From contig NZ_CCDG010000070.1 of NCBI RefSeq assembly GCF_000723885.1, forward strand, positions 1-64,000: a stretch of DNA of 64,000 nt, read 5' to 3'. The notes under the pieces were generated by a model, which was not told the DNA's origin, did not search any database, and worked only from the letters and a program-made list of their open reading frames with translations. Shown piece after piece: positions 51,327-60,024 of this stretch (position 1 is the first letter of the stretch; each line of letters begins with the position of its first letter). Made by a program: the position numbers and the translations under genes. The DNA comes from Paenibacillus camerounensis. Lineage in GTDB: Bacteria; Bacillota; Bacilli; Paenibacillales; Paenibacillaceae.

Positions 51327-52256
51327 TTAGCCGCCGCGGACCTTCTCCGCCAGCTCATCAATTTTGCGCAAACGGTGGTTTACTCCTGATTTACTGACGC
51401 TCCCCTTCAGCATCTCTCCGACTTCCTTCAGGTTGATATCCGGATGCGCCAGCCTGATTTCTGCGACCTCGCGCAGCTTATCCGGAAGACTTTCCAGCCC
51501 TACCTCGCGCTGCAGCAGCTTAATATTCTCAATCTGCCGTACCGCTGCGCCGATCGTTTTGTTCAGGTTCGCGGTTTCACAGTTGACGATGCGGTTGACG
51601 GAGTTGCGCATGTCGCGCATGATCCGCACATCCTCAAATTTGAACAGCGCCTGGTGCGCCCCGATCAGACTCAGGAACTCGATAATTTTCTCGCCTTCCT
51701 TAATGTATAGGATGAAGCCTTTTTTGCGCTCTATGCAGCGGGCGTTCAGGTGAAATTCACCAGCCAGCTCCACCAGCGCCTTGCAGTGCTCCTCATACAT
51801 GGAAGCGATTTCCAAATGATAGGACGAGCCTTCTGGATTATTTACCGACCCTCCGGCCATAAATGCCCCCCGGAGATAGGCCCGTTTACAGCAATTTTTC
51901 CCGACGATCTCCTCGTCTATTCCGTCATTAAAGATGAAGCCCTCGGATACAATATGCAGATCCTTCAGGATCTCCTGCACCCGGTTGGGGATGCGGACAA
52001 TATAGACGTTATTCTTCTTCAAACGCATTTTTTTACGCACGAGCAGCTCGATATGGACCTGGTAATATTTCTTAAGCAAAGAATATACCCGCCTTGCAAT
52101 CGCGGCGTTCTCCGTCGAGATGTCTAAGACCACCTTTTTGCTCGAAAGCTGCACAGAACCGTTCATCCGGATCAGCGCTGACATCTCCGCCTTCTCACAG
52201 CAGGGCGGGCTCTCCACCATCGTCAGCTCTTTCTTCGTAAGGGCCGCAAAAGACAA
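51327..52256 (-). CDS. whiA: WhiA, sporulation/cell-division regulator-like protein
   Basis: DNA-binding protein of about 309 residues, related to homing endonucleases. N-terminal LAGLIDADG-like part (SFAALTKKELT, AYLRGAFMAGGSVNNPEGSSYHLEI) and a C-terminal helix-turn-helix (about 225-305; LPDKLREVAEIRLAHPDINLKEVGEML, SKSGVNHRLRKIDELAE). In Bacillus it affects chromosome segregation and division. TTG at 52256 with AGAGGTG at 6 bases gives the family's usual N-terminus; ATG at 52280 is the alternative. Fourth gene of the glucokinase-rapZ-yvcK-whiA-crh cluster. Confidence 0.93.
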   Translation of the reverse strand: MSFAALTKKELTMVESPPCCEKAEMSALIRMNGSVQLSSKKVVLDISTENAAIARRVYSLLKKYYQVHIELLVRKKMRLKKNNVYIVRIPNRVQEILKDLHIVSEGFIFNDGIDEEIVGKNCCKRAYLRGAFMAGGSVNNPEGSSYHLEIASMYEEHCKALVELAGEFHLNARCIERKKGFILYIKEGEKIIEFLSLIGAHQALFKFEDVRIMRDMRNSVNRIVNCETANLNKTIGAAVRQIENIKLLQREVGLESLPDKLREVAEIRLAHPDINLKEVGEMLKGSVSKSGVNHRLRKIDELAEKVRGG

Positions 52257-52290
52257 GGGGCTCACCTCTTTCATGTTCATTGAAGCTTAA

Positions 52291-53265
52291 TTATCTGGAA
52301 ATCCAATCCTTAACCAGCTGGTAAATATGATGGCTTAGCTTATCTGTATCATGCCTCAGATAAGTCTTGAACAGCACCAGTTTATCAGCAATGACCTTAT
52401 ACCCGTTGCCGTCAAGCGCCTCCCGGTCAAGCAGTACGGGACGTGCGCCCTTCTCGGCATATTTGACCTGAACCTGCTCCGGGATCTCTCCGTCGTTGAC
52501 TATAACATAATCGAACAAATGCTGGCCGATATGATCATACACGGCTTGAAGATGATCGCTGACGGTATAGTTATCCGTCTCGCCCGGCTGAGTCATGACA
52601 TTGCAGACAAAAATTTTGATCGCATCCGACTCTACAACAGCTTCTGCCAGCTTAGGCACCAGCAGATTGGGCAGGATACTGGTGTACAGGCTGCCCGGTC
52701 CGCATAGTATGGCATCGGCACTGCGGATCGCATCCAGTGCCTCAGGCAGCGGTTCCACATCAGAAGGCTCCAAAAACACCCGTTTGATCCGGCCGCCGGC
52801 CTCGGGAATCTTAGACTCGCCTGTCACAATAGTTCCGTCAGCCATCTCGGCATGCAGCACAACCGCTTCTCCGGCAGCAGGCAATACCCGCCCGCGGACG
52901 GCGAACAGCCGGCTCAGCTCGCGTACAGCAGTGACGAAGTCACCAGAGATGTCGGTTAGCGCCGCAAGGATCAGGTTGCCGAGACTATGTCCCGCAAGCC
53001 CTTCTCCCGTGCTGAAGCGGTATTTCATAATCTGCGCCATCAGCGGCTCAACATCAGCCATAGACGTCAGCACGTTTCGGATATCACCGGGAGGGGGCAT
53101 CTGCAGCTCACTGCGCAAAATGCCGGAGCTGCCCCCGTCATCCGCTACTGTTACGATTGCTGTAATATCAAGCGGTTTTTCCTTCAAACCGCGAAGCATA
53201 ACAGAAAGCCCTGTACCGCCGCCCATAACGACGATACGCGGACGCTTCTCTTGTTCTTCGGACAC
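52291..53265 (-). CDS. yvcK: YvcK/MgfK-type gluconeogenesis factor (CofD-like)
   Basis: Protein of 324 residues, GTP/UDP-sugar binding family with the CofD-like fold. N-terminal VVMGGGTGLSVMLRGLKEKPLDI, the signature VADDGGSSGILR and PPGDIRNVL are conserved. Needed for growth on gluconeogenic carbon and for normal cell shape in Bacillus. The start is GTG at 53265, preceded by GAAGGGA. It lies 34 bp before whiA and 17 bp behind rapZ. Confidence 0.94.
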   Translation of the reverse strand: MSEEQEKRPRIVVMGGGTGLSVMLRGLKEKPLDITAIVTVADDGGSSGILRSELQMPPPGDIRNVLTSMADVEPLMAQIMKYRFSTGEGLAGHSLGNLILAALTDISGDFVTAVRELSRLFAVRGRVLPAAGEAVVLHAEMADGTIVTGESKIPEAGGRIKRVFLEPSDVEPLPEALDAIRSADAILCGPGSLYTSILPNLLVPKLAEAVVESDAIKIFVCNVMTQPGETDNYTVSDHLQAVYDHIGQHLFDYVIVNDGEIPEQVQVKYAEKGARPVLLDREALDGNGYKVIADKLVLFKTYLRHDTDKLSHHIYQLVKDWISR

Positions 53266-53282
53266 TTTGATCCCTTCTCTCG

Positions 53283-54182
53283 TTAATGCCGGTCACGCTC
53301 AGAATCCCGATGGCTGACCGCTACCGTCTCCGTCTCGCTGACTCCCAGCATTTTGCCCAGATACTCTGATATCGCTACTGAGCGGTGTTTGCCGCCGGTA
53401 CAGCCGATGCCGATGATAATCTGGGATTTACCTTCTTTACGGTACTGGGGAATCAGGAAATGGAGCATATCCAGCAGCTTAGTCAGAAACACCTGCGTTT
53501 CGGGCCATTTCATTACATAGTCATATACATCGCTGTCTTGGCCGGTCTTTGGCCGCAGTTGATCCACATAATGCGGATTAGGCAGAAAGCGGACATCAAA
53601 CACGAGGTCTGCGTCAATCGGAATACCATACTTGAATCCAAATGAAGTAATATTAACGGAGAGTGTACTCTTTCCAAGGTGTGAAAATCTTGAAACAATC
53701 TTCTCCTTCAGCTGAACCGGCTTCATACTGCTCGTATCCAGACACAGGGTAGCTGAGTTCTTCAGCTCCTCCAGCATCTGGCGCTCCAGCCGGATGCCAT
53801 CCAGCGGCATCCCTTTGGGAGCCAGCGGATGATGGCGGCGGCTCTCCTTGTAGCGCTGCACCAGCACAGAGTCTGTAGCGTCAAGGAACAGAATTTCGCA
53901 GCCGATCGTTGACTCGTTTTTGATATAAGTCAGCGATTCGGACAAAGCTGTGAAAAACTCCCGCCCCCGCAGGTCAATCACGAGTGCTACTTTGGCGATC
54001 TTTCCCTTGGACTGCTCAATCAGCTCGGCGAACTTCGGAATCAGCACCGGCGGCAGATTATCGACGCAGAAGAATCCAAGGTCCTCCAGGCTTTGTACAG
54101 CAATCGTTTTTCCTGCGCCTGACATGCCTGTAATAATAATCAGGGTGGCGCCGCCCGTTTCGGAGTGCTCCAATTCGGTCAT
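53283..54182 (-). CDS. rapZ: RapZ/YvcJ nucleotide-binding protein
   Basis: Protein of 299 residues with an N-terminal P-loop (IITGMSGAGKTIAV) and a C-terminal UDP-/RNA-binding domain (RFLPNPHYVDQLRPKTGQD, IGIGCTGGKHRSVAISEYLG). In enterobacteria RapZ senses GlcN6P through small RNAs; the Firmicute form YvcJ hydrolyses GTP and affects competence. GGGAGGG precedes the ATG. Next to yvcK and whiA, the order conserved across Gram-positives. Confidence 0.94.
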   Translation of the reverse strand: MTELEHSETGGATLIIITGMSGAGKTIAVQSLEDLGFFCVDNLPPVLIPKFAELIEQSKGKIAKVALVIDLRGREFFTALSESLTYIKNESTIGCEILFLDATDSVLVQRYKESRRHHPLAPKGMPLDGIRLERQMLEELKNSATLCLDTSSMKPVQLKEKIVSRFSHLGKSTLSVNITSFGFKYGIPIDADLVFDVRFLPNPHYVDQLRPKTGQDSDVYDYVMKWPETQVFLTKLLDMLHFLIPQYRKEGKSQIIIGIGCTGGKHRSVAISEYLGKMLGVSETETVAVSHRDSERDRH

Positions 54183-54228
54183 GAGAGCGTTCCCTCCCTA
54201 TGAATAGTATATGAATAATTCCAGTCTT

Positions 54229-55179
54229 TTAAGAACGCAGCAGAAGACCTGCTGCCCCGATAATACCGGCATCGTTGCCAAGCTCTGCAGGCACAATAGT
54301 AACACCTTTCTGCAGCGGCTCAGGAGCCAGCTTGGCAAATACACGGCGGACTTCATCAAACAGGATATCGCCCGCTTTGGAGACGCCGCCGCCGACAATG
54401 AATACTTCCGGGTTCAGCACGGCAGCGACTGCAGCCATCGATTTGCCTAAGTAGAATGCCGCGCGGTTAACGATACGCAGTGCTACCTCATCGCCGGCTT
54501 TTGCAGCATCAAAAACTTCCTTCGCCGCAATCTTCTCCACAGTGGAGAGTGAAGTACGGTCTCCACGTGATACAGCGTCGTTAGCCATACGGATAATGCC
54601 CGTAGCAGAGGATACAGTCTCCAGGCAGCCCATATTGCCGCAGCCGCACTGAATGGCTTCCAGATCAGGCACAACCGAGATATGGCCCAGCTCTCCGGCC
54701 AGACCGGCGAAGCCCTGATATACCTTGCCGTTAATGATGATGCCGCCGCCCACACCGGTTCCCAGCGTATAGCAGACACAGTTTTCAATGCCGCGGCCTG
54801 CGCCGCTCCAGGCTTCACCCAGTGCAGCTACATTAGCGTCATTGTCTATTTTGACAGGCTTGTTAAGGCGTCCTTCCAGAATGGAACGGATCGGCACATC
54901 TCTGAACCCTATGTTAGGCGCAAGAATGATGATTCCTTCACGAATGTTTGTAAATCCGGCCAGGCCTGCTCCTACACCGGCAAGCTGTTCCCAGGAATAC
55001 GGAGACTCCTCCACAATCTGGCGAACGTATTTCTCGATGTTGTCGATGACGGTATCGACGCCGTCCGCAGTCCCCGTAGGCCCTTCAAATGTGTGAAGCA
55101 GGGTCCCTTCGGCATTGCAGATTCCAACTTTAATCGTGGTACCACCTAAATCCACACCAACGTAGATATGTTCAGACAT
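54229..55179 (-). CDS. Glucokinase, ROK family
   Basis: Phosphorylates glucose with ATP; 316 residues. N-terminal phosphate loop VGVDLGGTTIKVGICN, the ROK signature region with catalytic Asp in IDNDANVAALGEAWSGAG, and the zinc site CGCGNMGCLE are present. ATG at 55179 with AAAGGTGG at 8 bases is chosen over an upstream GTG. It lies 46 bp before rapZ without a terminator, so it is probably transcribed with the rapZ cluster. This place is taken by a NUDIX gene (yvcI) in B. subtilis. Confidence 0.92.
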   Translation of the reverse strand: MSEHIYVGVDLGGTTIKVGICNAEGTLLHTFEGPTGTADGVDTVIDNIEKYVRQIVEESPYSWEQLAGVGAGLAGFTNIREGIIILAPNIGFRDVPIRSILEGRLNKPVKIDNDANVAALGEAWSGAGRGIENCVCYTLGTGVGGGIIINGKVYQGFAGLAGELGHISVVPDLEAIQCGCGNMGCLETVSSATGIIRMANDAVSRGDRTSLSTVEKIAAKEVFDAAKAGDEVALRIVNRAAFYLGKSMAAVAAVLNPEVFIVGGGVSKAGDILFDEVRRVFAKLAPEPLQKGVTIVPAELGNDAGIIGAAGLLLRS

Positions 55180-55426
55180 GTAACAAGCCACCTTTTTCTA
55201 TGCTAAAATAGTTAATCCTACGTACCCACTATAATAGAAGCCTCTCCTGCGGTCAAGGAAAGGCGGCACACCCGGGTTCCCGTATCAGCCCGGATTTAAC
55301 CGGGGAAAAACCGGCCTCTTCCTTCAGAGACTTGCGAATCCGTTTTTCACACCCGATAACGGTGTATGCGTTATCATTTTATTCGATAACTTGTACACTA
55401 ATGCTGCTTTTGATCAGGTTCTACAC

Positions 55427-55456
55427 AAAAAGGCACGGGCTCAGCGCCCGCACCCT
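55427..55456 (-). terminator. Terminator after the DUF438 gene
   Basis: AGGCACGGGC and GCCCGCACCCT arms around TCAGC followed by TTTTTG on the minus strand. The rest of the 55180-55469 gap holds GC-rich imperfect repeats at 55256-55310 and no gene. Confidence 0.75.
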
Positions 55457-55469
55457 ATTGAAGTCAGCT

Positions 55470-56735
55470 CTATTCCGACAAAATCCGTTTCTGGCCTTCC
55501 AGCGCACGGATCGGGGCAATATTCTGGGTGAATTCCAGCGTTCCCATGTAACGGCCTGTCTCATCACGGACTGCGAAGTAACGGATGTAAATGAACTTAT
55601 CCTTGATATTGATCCAGAAATCCTCGGCATCCTTGCGTCCTGCCTTGAAGTCCTCCAGCAGCTTCTCAACTACATGCACACTTTGCGGCGGATGGCAGTT
55701 CTGAACGGTACGGCCGATAACCGCCTTGGTCCGGGCAAAGATCCGTTCCTTGCCATGGGAGAAATAACGGACAACGTCATTCTCGTCAATGAAGGTAAGG
55801 TCCACCGGCAGATGGTTCATCAGAGTTTCCAGCTGATGCAGAGACAATAGACCTGTCTCGAAGCGGATAAAGCCCTGCGGGCTCTCGCCGGCCTGCTGTT
55901 CTTCGGCTGAGACTGAAGCTCCTTCCGGTTCAGCTGCGCGTTCAGGAATCCACTCCTGCTCCGGAGCAGCCAGGCAGAAGCCGATCTCGTCGCTTTCGCG
56001 GGCGATTTTGACCCACTCATCCTCAGTAAGCTTGTCGAGCGCCATCGGCAGCAGAATATTTTCTTCTTTAAAGATCATCTCATTAACTTCCTGGATAATG
56101 TTCGCCAGCTGCTCGCCAATCTCTTCCTTGTTGCCGCTGTAAGAGCTCAGTGCCGCCTTGGCTCCCTTAATCATTGCGCGGATGCCGTCATCGACACCCC
56201 ACATTACCTTGGTCGGACCGTAGATGCCGTACTTCTCCAGGTAAGGGAACAGCAGATTTTCTTTGCGGCTGTAGTGCTTGTCAAGATCAAGCAGCAGGCT
56301 CAGATCCTCCAGCAGCTTGAAGATAATCTCCTCACTGTCATTTTTCTGAAATTTACCCGCGTGCAGCTCCAGGCGGAAGTTAACCAGCTTCTCAATTTCG
56401 CGGTTCTCCAGCTTAAAAGTGTGCACAGGATGGCCCGGCTGCTCCTCCGGCTTTGAGGAACGGTGAATCTGCTCGATTGAGCCTTTGAAAATGGCTGTAT
56501 GCACTGAACACAGGCGCTGGACCTCTGATACAGGAATACCCTCCTCGGTCATCAGGGAGTGCTCCATTGCCGAAATCTCTGCAACCGTAACATCGCCTAC
56601 CGCTTCTGCGAACCTCGCTTTTACTTCATCCACACTTTTACCGGCATGCAGCTCCTTGATTATCTCTTTAAGCATGGCCTGGCGGCGGGTCTGTTCCGGT
56701 ACGTCTACTTCACGGTTGTTAATTAATTCGCTCAT
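55470..56735 (-). CDS. DUF438 / hemerythrin / PAS protein
   Basis: Cytoplasmic sensor-like protein of 421 residues. An N-terminal DUF438 region (about 20-90; LKEIIKELHAGKSVDEVKARF) leads to a hemerythrin-like domain (about 85-235) with His/Glu ligands in SVHTAIFKGSIEQIH, NFRLELHAGKF, KHYSRKENLLFPYLE and FKEENILLPMAL. After a variable linker comes a C-terminal PAS domain (about 300-420; VDLTFIDENDVVRYFSHGKERIFAR, RYFAVRDETGRYMGTLEFTQ). The diiron site suits binding of oxygen or nitric oxide. AAAGGAG precedes the ATG. It follows DUF1858 by 30 bp; both lie behind an Fnr-type box, which supports a role in low-oxygen response. Confidence 0.86.
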   Translation of the reverse strand: MSELINNREVDVPEQTRRQAMLKEIIKELHAGKSVDEVKARFAEAVGDVTVAEISAMEHSLMTEEGIPVSEVQRLCSVHTAIFKGSIEQIHRSSKPEEQPGHPVHTFKLENREIEKLVNFRLELHAGKFQKNDSEEIIFKLLEDLSLLLDLDKHYSRKENLLFPYLEKYGIYGPTKVMWGVDDGIRAMIKGAKAALSSYSGNKEEIGEQLANIIQEVNEMIFKEENILLPMALDKLTEDEWVKIARESDEIGFCLAAPEQEWIPERAAEPEGASVSAEEQQAGESPQGFIRFETGLLSLHQLETLMNHLPVDLTFIDENDVVRYFSHGKERIFARTKAVIGRTVQNCHPPQSVHVVEKLLEDFKAGRKDAEDFWINIKDKFIYIRYFAVRDETGRYMGTLEFTQNIAPIRALEGQKRILSE

Positions 56736-56765
56736 TGTGATCTCTCCTTTATATAGATAATGCTT

Positions 56766-56993
56766 CTATTCAACAATCTCGAAGCCATGGCGGATAAAGG
56801 TCTGACGCACGGCTTCCGGATCCATTTTCTTTAATTTAATGCCTTTGGACAGGGTCATGAACCGGCCTGCGGTCTGCAGCATCCCCGGCTTTGCAATATC
56901 CTGAAACCCCAGCTCCACCATAATGCCGGTTACCTCGGGATGCCGGCTCACCAGCTCGAATATGGACTCATCCATTCTAAGCACCTTGCTCAT
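56766..56993 (-). CDS. DUF1858 small protein
   Basis: Protein of 75 residues of the DUF1858 family (ESIFELVSRHPEVTGIMVELGFQDI, then LKKMDPEAVRQTFIRHGF). Usually found in anaerobes next to DUF438 and hemerythrin proteins; role unknown. ATG at 56993 has GAAGGA at 9 bases; ATG at 57002 lies too close. First gene of the two-gene unit. Confidence 0.82.
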   Translation of the reverse strand: MSKVLRMDESIFELVSRHPEVTGIMVELGFQDIAKPGMLQTAGRFMTLSKGIKLKKMDPEAVRQTFIRHGFEIVE

Positions 56994-57065
56994 GAACACC
57001 ATTCCTTCGACGACTTATTGAGAACTCTTCTCAACATCAGCTTAGCATAGGAAATAACCGTATAT

Positions 57066-57081
57066 TGTGATTGCAATCACT
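57066..57081. promoter_or_regulatory. Fnr/Crp-type box upstream of the DUF1858-DUF438 unit
   Basis: TGTGATTGCAATCACT, i.e. TGTGA-N6-TCACT, one base from the Bacillus Fnr consensus TGTGA-N6-TCACA. On the minus strand a TATGCT -10 (57044-57049) lies about 25 bases downstream and there is no good -35, the layout of an activated class II promoter. The genes' hemerythrin domain fits oxygen control. Confidence 0.6.
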
Positions 57082-57183
57082 AAGTTACAGCTGCTATCTA
57101 TTTTATTTTTTAAATAATTGAACGGTCTCCCGGCTTTGCCCCTGCTTAAGTTACAATCCGGGATAAGCCGCCGGTGCAGGCAC

Positions 57184-57224
57184 ACAAAAAAACCGGCACC
57201 CCGCAGCAGCGGAATTACCGGTTA
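57184..57224 (-). terminator. trxB terminator
   Basis: AACCGG and CCGGTT arms around inner GC pairs, with TTTTTTTTG on the minus strand. Confidence 0.8.
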
Positions 57225-57258
57225 ACCCTTAGAACCCTTTCAATTCTGGTATTTCACC

Positions 57259-58212
57259 TCACTTATCGAGGCTTTCGCTCCAGTCATGTACCATTGTGCC
57301 TTCAAGGTACTTCTCAGCATCCATAGCCGCCATACATCCTGTTCCGGCTGCAGAAATAGCCTGCCGGTAACGGGTATCCTGGACATCGCCGCAGGCGAAT
57401 ACACCCGGGATGTTTGTCTCCGTTGTACCCGGATTCACTACAATGTACCCGTTAGCATCAGTCGTAATCTGGCCGCCCAGGAACCCTGTGTTAGGGGTAT
57501 GTCCGATTGCCACGAAGACACCGTCTGCCTCAACCAGCTCTTCCAGGCCAGTCTCGTTATTGCGCACAGTCAAGCCTTTAACTCCTGTCTCCCCGACGGT
57601 CACAGCCAGCGGTGTGCGGTTAAGCGCCCACGTCACTTTACTGTTCTCACGTGCCCGGTCCTGCATAATTTTGGAGGCCCGCAGCTCTTCACGGCGGTGC
57701 ACCAGCGTTACACTGGAAGCAAACCTTGTTAAGAAGCTGGCTTCCTCCATGGCGGAGTCGCCGCCGCCGACAACAATAATCTTTTTGCCGCGGAAAAAGA
57801 ATCCGTCACAGGTCGCGCATGTGCTTACCCCGCGCCCCACATTCTCCTGCTCGCCCGGAATTCCCAGATAACGCGCGGAAGCGCCGGTTGAAATAATGAC
57901 CGATTCTGCTTCAAGCTCGCCCAGTCCATCTACCTTCACCCTGAACGGACGCTGAGAGAAATCAACCGACTCCACCCAGCCGTTCTTGAACTGTGCACCG
58001 AAGCGTTCAGCCTGCTTGCGCATATTCTCCATCAGATCAGGTCCGAGTATCCCTTCAGGAAAGCCCGGAAAGTTCTCCACTTCTGTCGTCGTTGTCAGTT
58101 GTCCGCCCGGCTGCAAGCCTTCTATTACGAGCGGGCTGAGATTGGCGCGGGCTAGATAAATAGCGGCAGTCAGCCCTGCCGGGCCTGTTCCGATTACAAT
58201 CGTTTTGTACAT
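57259..58212 (-). CDS. trxB: Thioredoxin reductase
   Basis: NADPH-dependent flavoprotein of 317 residues that reduces thioredoxin. FAD motif VIGTGPAGLTAAIYLARA, redox-active CATC in VSTCATCDGFFFRG, NADPH motif VVGGGDSAMEEA and C-terminal FACGDVQDTRYRQA are complete. ATG at 58212 with AAGGAGG at 8 bases is chosen over a longer upstream frame. The TPR gene precedes it, as in B. subtilis (yvcD-trxB), but a terminator stands between. Confidence 0.96.
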   Translation of the reverse strand: MYKTIVIGTGPAGLTAAIYLARANLSPLVIEGLQPGGQLTTTTEVENFPGFPEGILGPDLMENMRKQAERFGAQFKNGWVESVDFSQRPFRVKVDGLGELEAESVIISTGASARYLGIPGEQENVGRGVSTCATCDGFFFRGKKIIVVGGGDSAMEEASFLTRFASSVTLVHRREELRASKIMQDRARENSKVTWALNRTPLAVTVGETGVKGLTVRNNETGLEELVEADGVFVAIGHTPNTGFLGGQITTDANGYIVVNPGTTETNIPGVFACGDVQDTRYRQAISAAGTGCMAAMDAEKYLEGTMVHDWSESLDK

Positions 58213-58253
58213 CACTATGGCCTCCTTACGAGTAGGTAATGATTTATAAGAAA

Positions 58254-58293
58254 GAAACAGCGGAGGGGCTTCAAAAGCTCTGCCGCTGTTTCG
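58254..58293 (-). terminator. Terminator between the TPR gene and trxB
   Basis: GAAACAGCGG and CCGCTGTTTC, a perfect 10-bp stem with a long loop containing AGAGCTTTTGAAGCCCCT, followed by TTTCTT on the minus strand. Confidence 0.72.
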
Positions 58294-58361
58294 GGTAAAC
58301 AATATAAGGATGCAGAATCCTGCTTCATTTATACCTGCTTGCTTATATTACCTGGCCGGGG

Positions 58362-59771
58362 CTATATCTTCTCAGTGGAAGAAGACAGGTCCGCCTGCGC
58401 CATTTCCTGTTCCTCTGCCTGGGCAGGATGTTCCTTCAGGCTGCTTCCGATCAGACGCTGCAGGCTGATCAGCGCCGCTTCCTGCAGCTTCTCCTCCTGG
58501 AGGGGCTCCTGCTTCAGCAGTTCGCCCAGCACCTCGGACATTTCCTCGTCCTCAATCCAGCGGAGCGCCTCAGTCACCTGCATTCTGGTCCCGGAATCGC
58601 CGTAGCGCAGCGCCCAGAAGAATGAGGCCCGCAGCAGCGGATTGCTCCTAACTTCAGCGGTGAAGCTGCTGGCATTGTTCTTCCACTGCTTAAGCTGTTC
58701 CTGAAATGGCAGCTGATAATTATAGCTGACCGGCGACATCGCCTTATCCTCTGCCAGCGCCTGCTGCAGCTGGGCCAGGAAGAAGGCTGGTACTGGCGAT
58801 GCAGGGTCAAGCTTGGCAGCTTGCCGCCAGCAGCGCAAGGCCTCGCTGTATAATCCGCTGTTGCTGGCGGCGGCAGCGCAATAATGATACAGGCTCGCGT
58901 CGGCACCAACCTCTTCGTCCTTGAGCAGGCGGCGAAAATGGCCGTAAGCCGTCTTGTGCCGTCCCAGAATGCCCATGGTGGTAGCCATTTTGAACACATG
59001 CTCTTTATGGAAGGGAACTGTTGCCGTAAGTCTCTCAAGCAGCGTATCCAGTTGTTCACGGTCACCGGCATACTGCAGGAAGATAGCCATGTTGCAGAGG
59101 GCATGCAGATTGCCCGGGTCCTGCTGCAGCACCTCACCCAGACATTCCTTCGCTCTTGCAAAACGGCCCATGTAGAAATAGGCCAGTGCCAGATTGTTAT
59201 GGGCTGCCAGGAAATCCGGAGTAATCTTGACGATCTCCTCCAGTAATTCTACTGCCTGCGGAAACTTGCCTTCCTCCAGCAGCGCCCGGGCCCGGTCATG
59301 CTCCACAACCCCTTCGCGGCTGCGGATCCGGATCAGCGGAGCCGGACGGTCCAGCTCATACTGCAGCAGCTCCATCAGCTCCTCAGACTCAGCCAGGTAA
59401 TCACCTGCCGCATCCTGCTCCAGATAGGTCATCAGCGATCGCTCGGCCTCCTCGAAGCTCTCCATATTGGCATAATTGTTAGCCATATAGAAGTGACATT
59501 CTGTCATCGCCGGGTCGATCTTTTCCAGCACATGGGTCAGAATATCGTTGGATGCTTCATAATTACCCATCTCCGATAATATACCCGCCATGTTGCAGTG
59601 GTTTACCGGATTCTCCGGCTCATATTCAACGGCTTTGCTAAAATTCTTTAATGCCTTATCATATTGAAAGCGGTCCAGCGACCGAACGGCTCTTTCAAAG
59701 AAAAAATTGGCATCCAGAGTCACCGGAATAACATTACTCAGCTCCGCCTCATCTGAAGTTTTCTCAATCAT
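58362..59771 (-). CDS. TPR-repeat protein, YvcD-like
   Basis: Cytoplasmic protein of 469 residues made of tandem tetratricopeptide repeats (FFFERAVRSLDRFQYDKALKNF, NHCNMAGILSEMGNYEASND, LAAHNNLALAYFYMGRFARAKECL, LHALCNMAIFLQYAGDREQL). Position between the his cluster and trxB matches yvcD of B. subtilis. TPR arrays mediate protein contacts; no enzyme activity seen. ATG at 59771 with GGGAGGTG at 10 bases is preferred to a start 15 codons upstream. Confidence 0.85.
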   Translation of the reverse strand: MIEKTSDEAELSNVIPVTLDANFFFERAVRSLDRFQYDKALKNFSKAVEYEPENPVNHCNMAGILSEMGNYEASNDILTHVLEKIDPAMTECHFYMANNYANMESFEEAERSLMTYLEQDAAGDYLAESEELMELLQYELDRPAPLIRIRSREGVVEHDRARALLEEGKFPQAVELLEEIVKITPDFLAAHNNLALAYFYMGRFARAKECLGEVLQQDPGNLHALCNMAIFLQYAGDREQLDTLLERLTATVPFHKEHVFKMATTMGILGRHKTAYGHFRRLLKDEEVGADASLYHYCAAAASNSGLYSEALRCWRQAAKLDPASPVPAFFLAQLQQALAEDKAMSPVSYNYQLPFQEQLKQWKNNASSFTAEVRSNPLLRASFFWALRYGDSGTRMQVTEALRWIEDEEMSEVLGELLKQEPLQEEKLQEAALISLQRLIGSSLKEHPAQAEEQEMAQADLSSSTEKI

Positions 59772-59814
59772 GGAAGCAAGGCACCTCCCTTTGTAAGCTT
59801 CCTTATCCTCACGC

Positions 59815-59857
59815 AAAAATAGGAGAACAGCACCACTAAGGCACTACGGGCTCCTAT
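59815..59857 (-). terminator. Hairpin upstream of the TPR gene (terminator or attenuator)
   Basis: ATAGGAG and CTCCTAT arms with inner GCAC/GTGC pairs, followed on the minus strand by TTTTTG. It lies 45 bases before the TPR start. It could end read-through from prs or regulate the TPR gene. Confidence 0.45.
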
Positions 59858-59995
59858 CTAAAGCATTCTATCGTTTCCATTTCTGGACGTAGCTGCTTCA
59901 CACAGTATAACACAAGTGGGCGGGGGATTCTCAAGCTAAGGGAAGGTGGCACCCCAGGAAAATAGATGAAGCGTGCTATATGCCCCTGCCGCAGC

Positions 59996-60024
59996 AAAAA
60001 ACGCGGGAATTAGATCCCCGCGTC
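59996..60024 (-). terminator. prs terminator overlapping the stop codon
   Basis: ACGCGGG and CCCGCGT arms with the prs stop codon in the loop, then TTTTTTGC on the minus strand. The last codons of prs thus form half of the hairpin. Confidence 0.8.

Noticed and set aside
59815..59857. T-box riboswitch
   Set aside because: No TGGNACC-type antiterminator motif or specifier loop is present.
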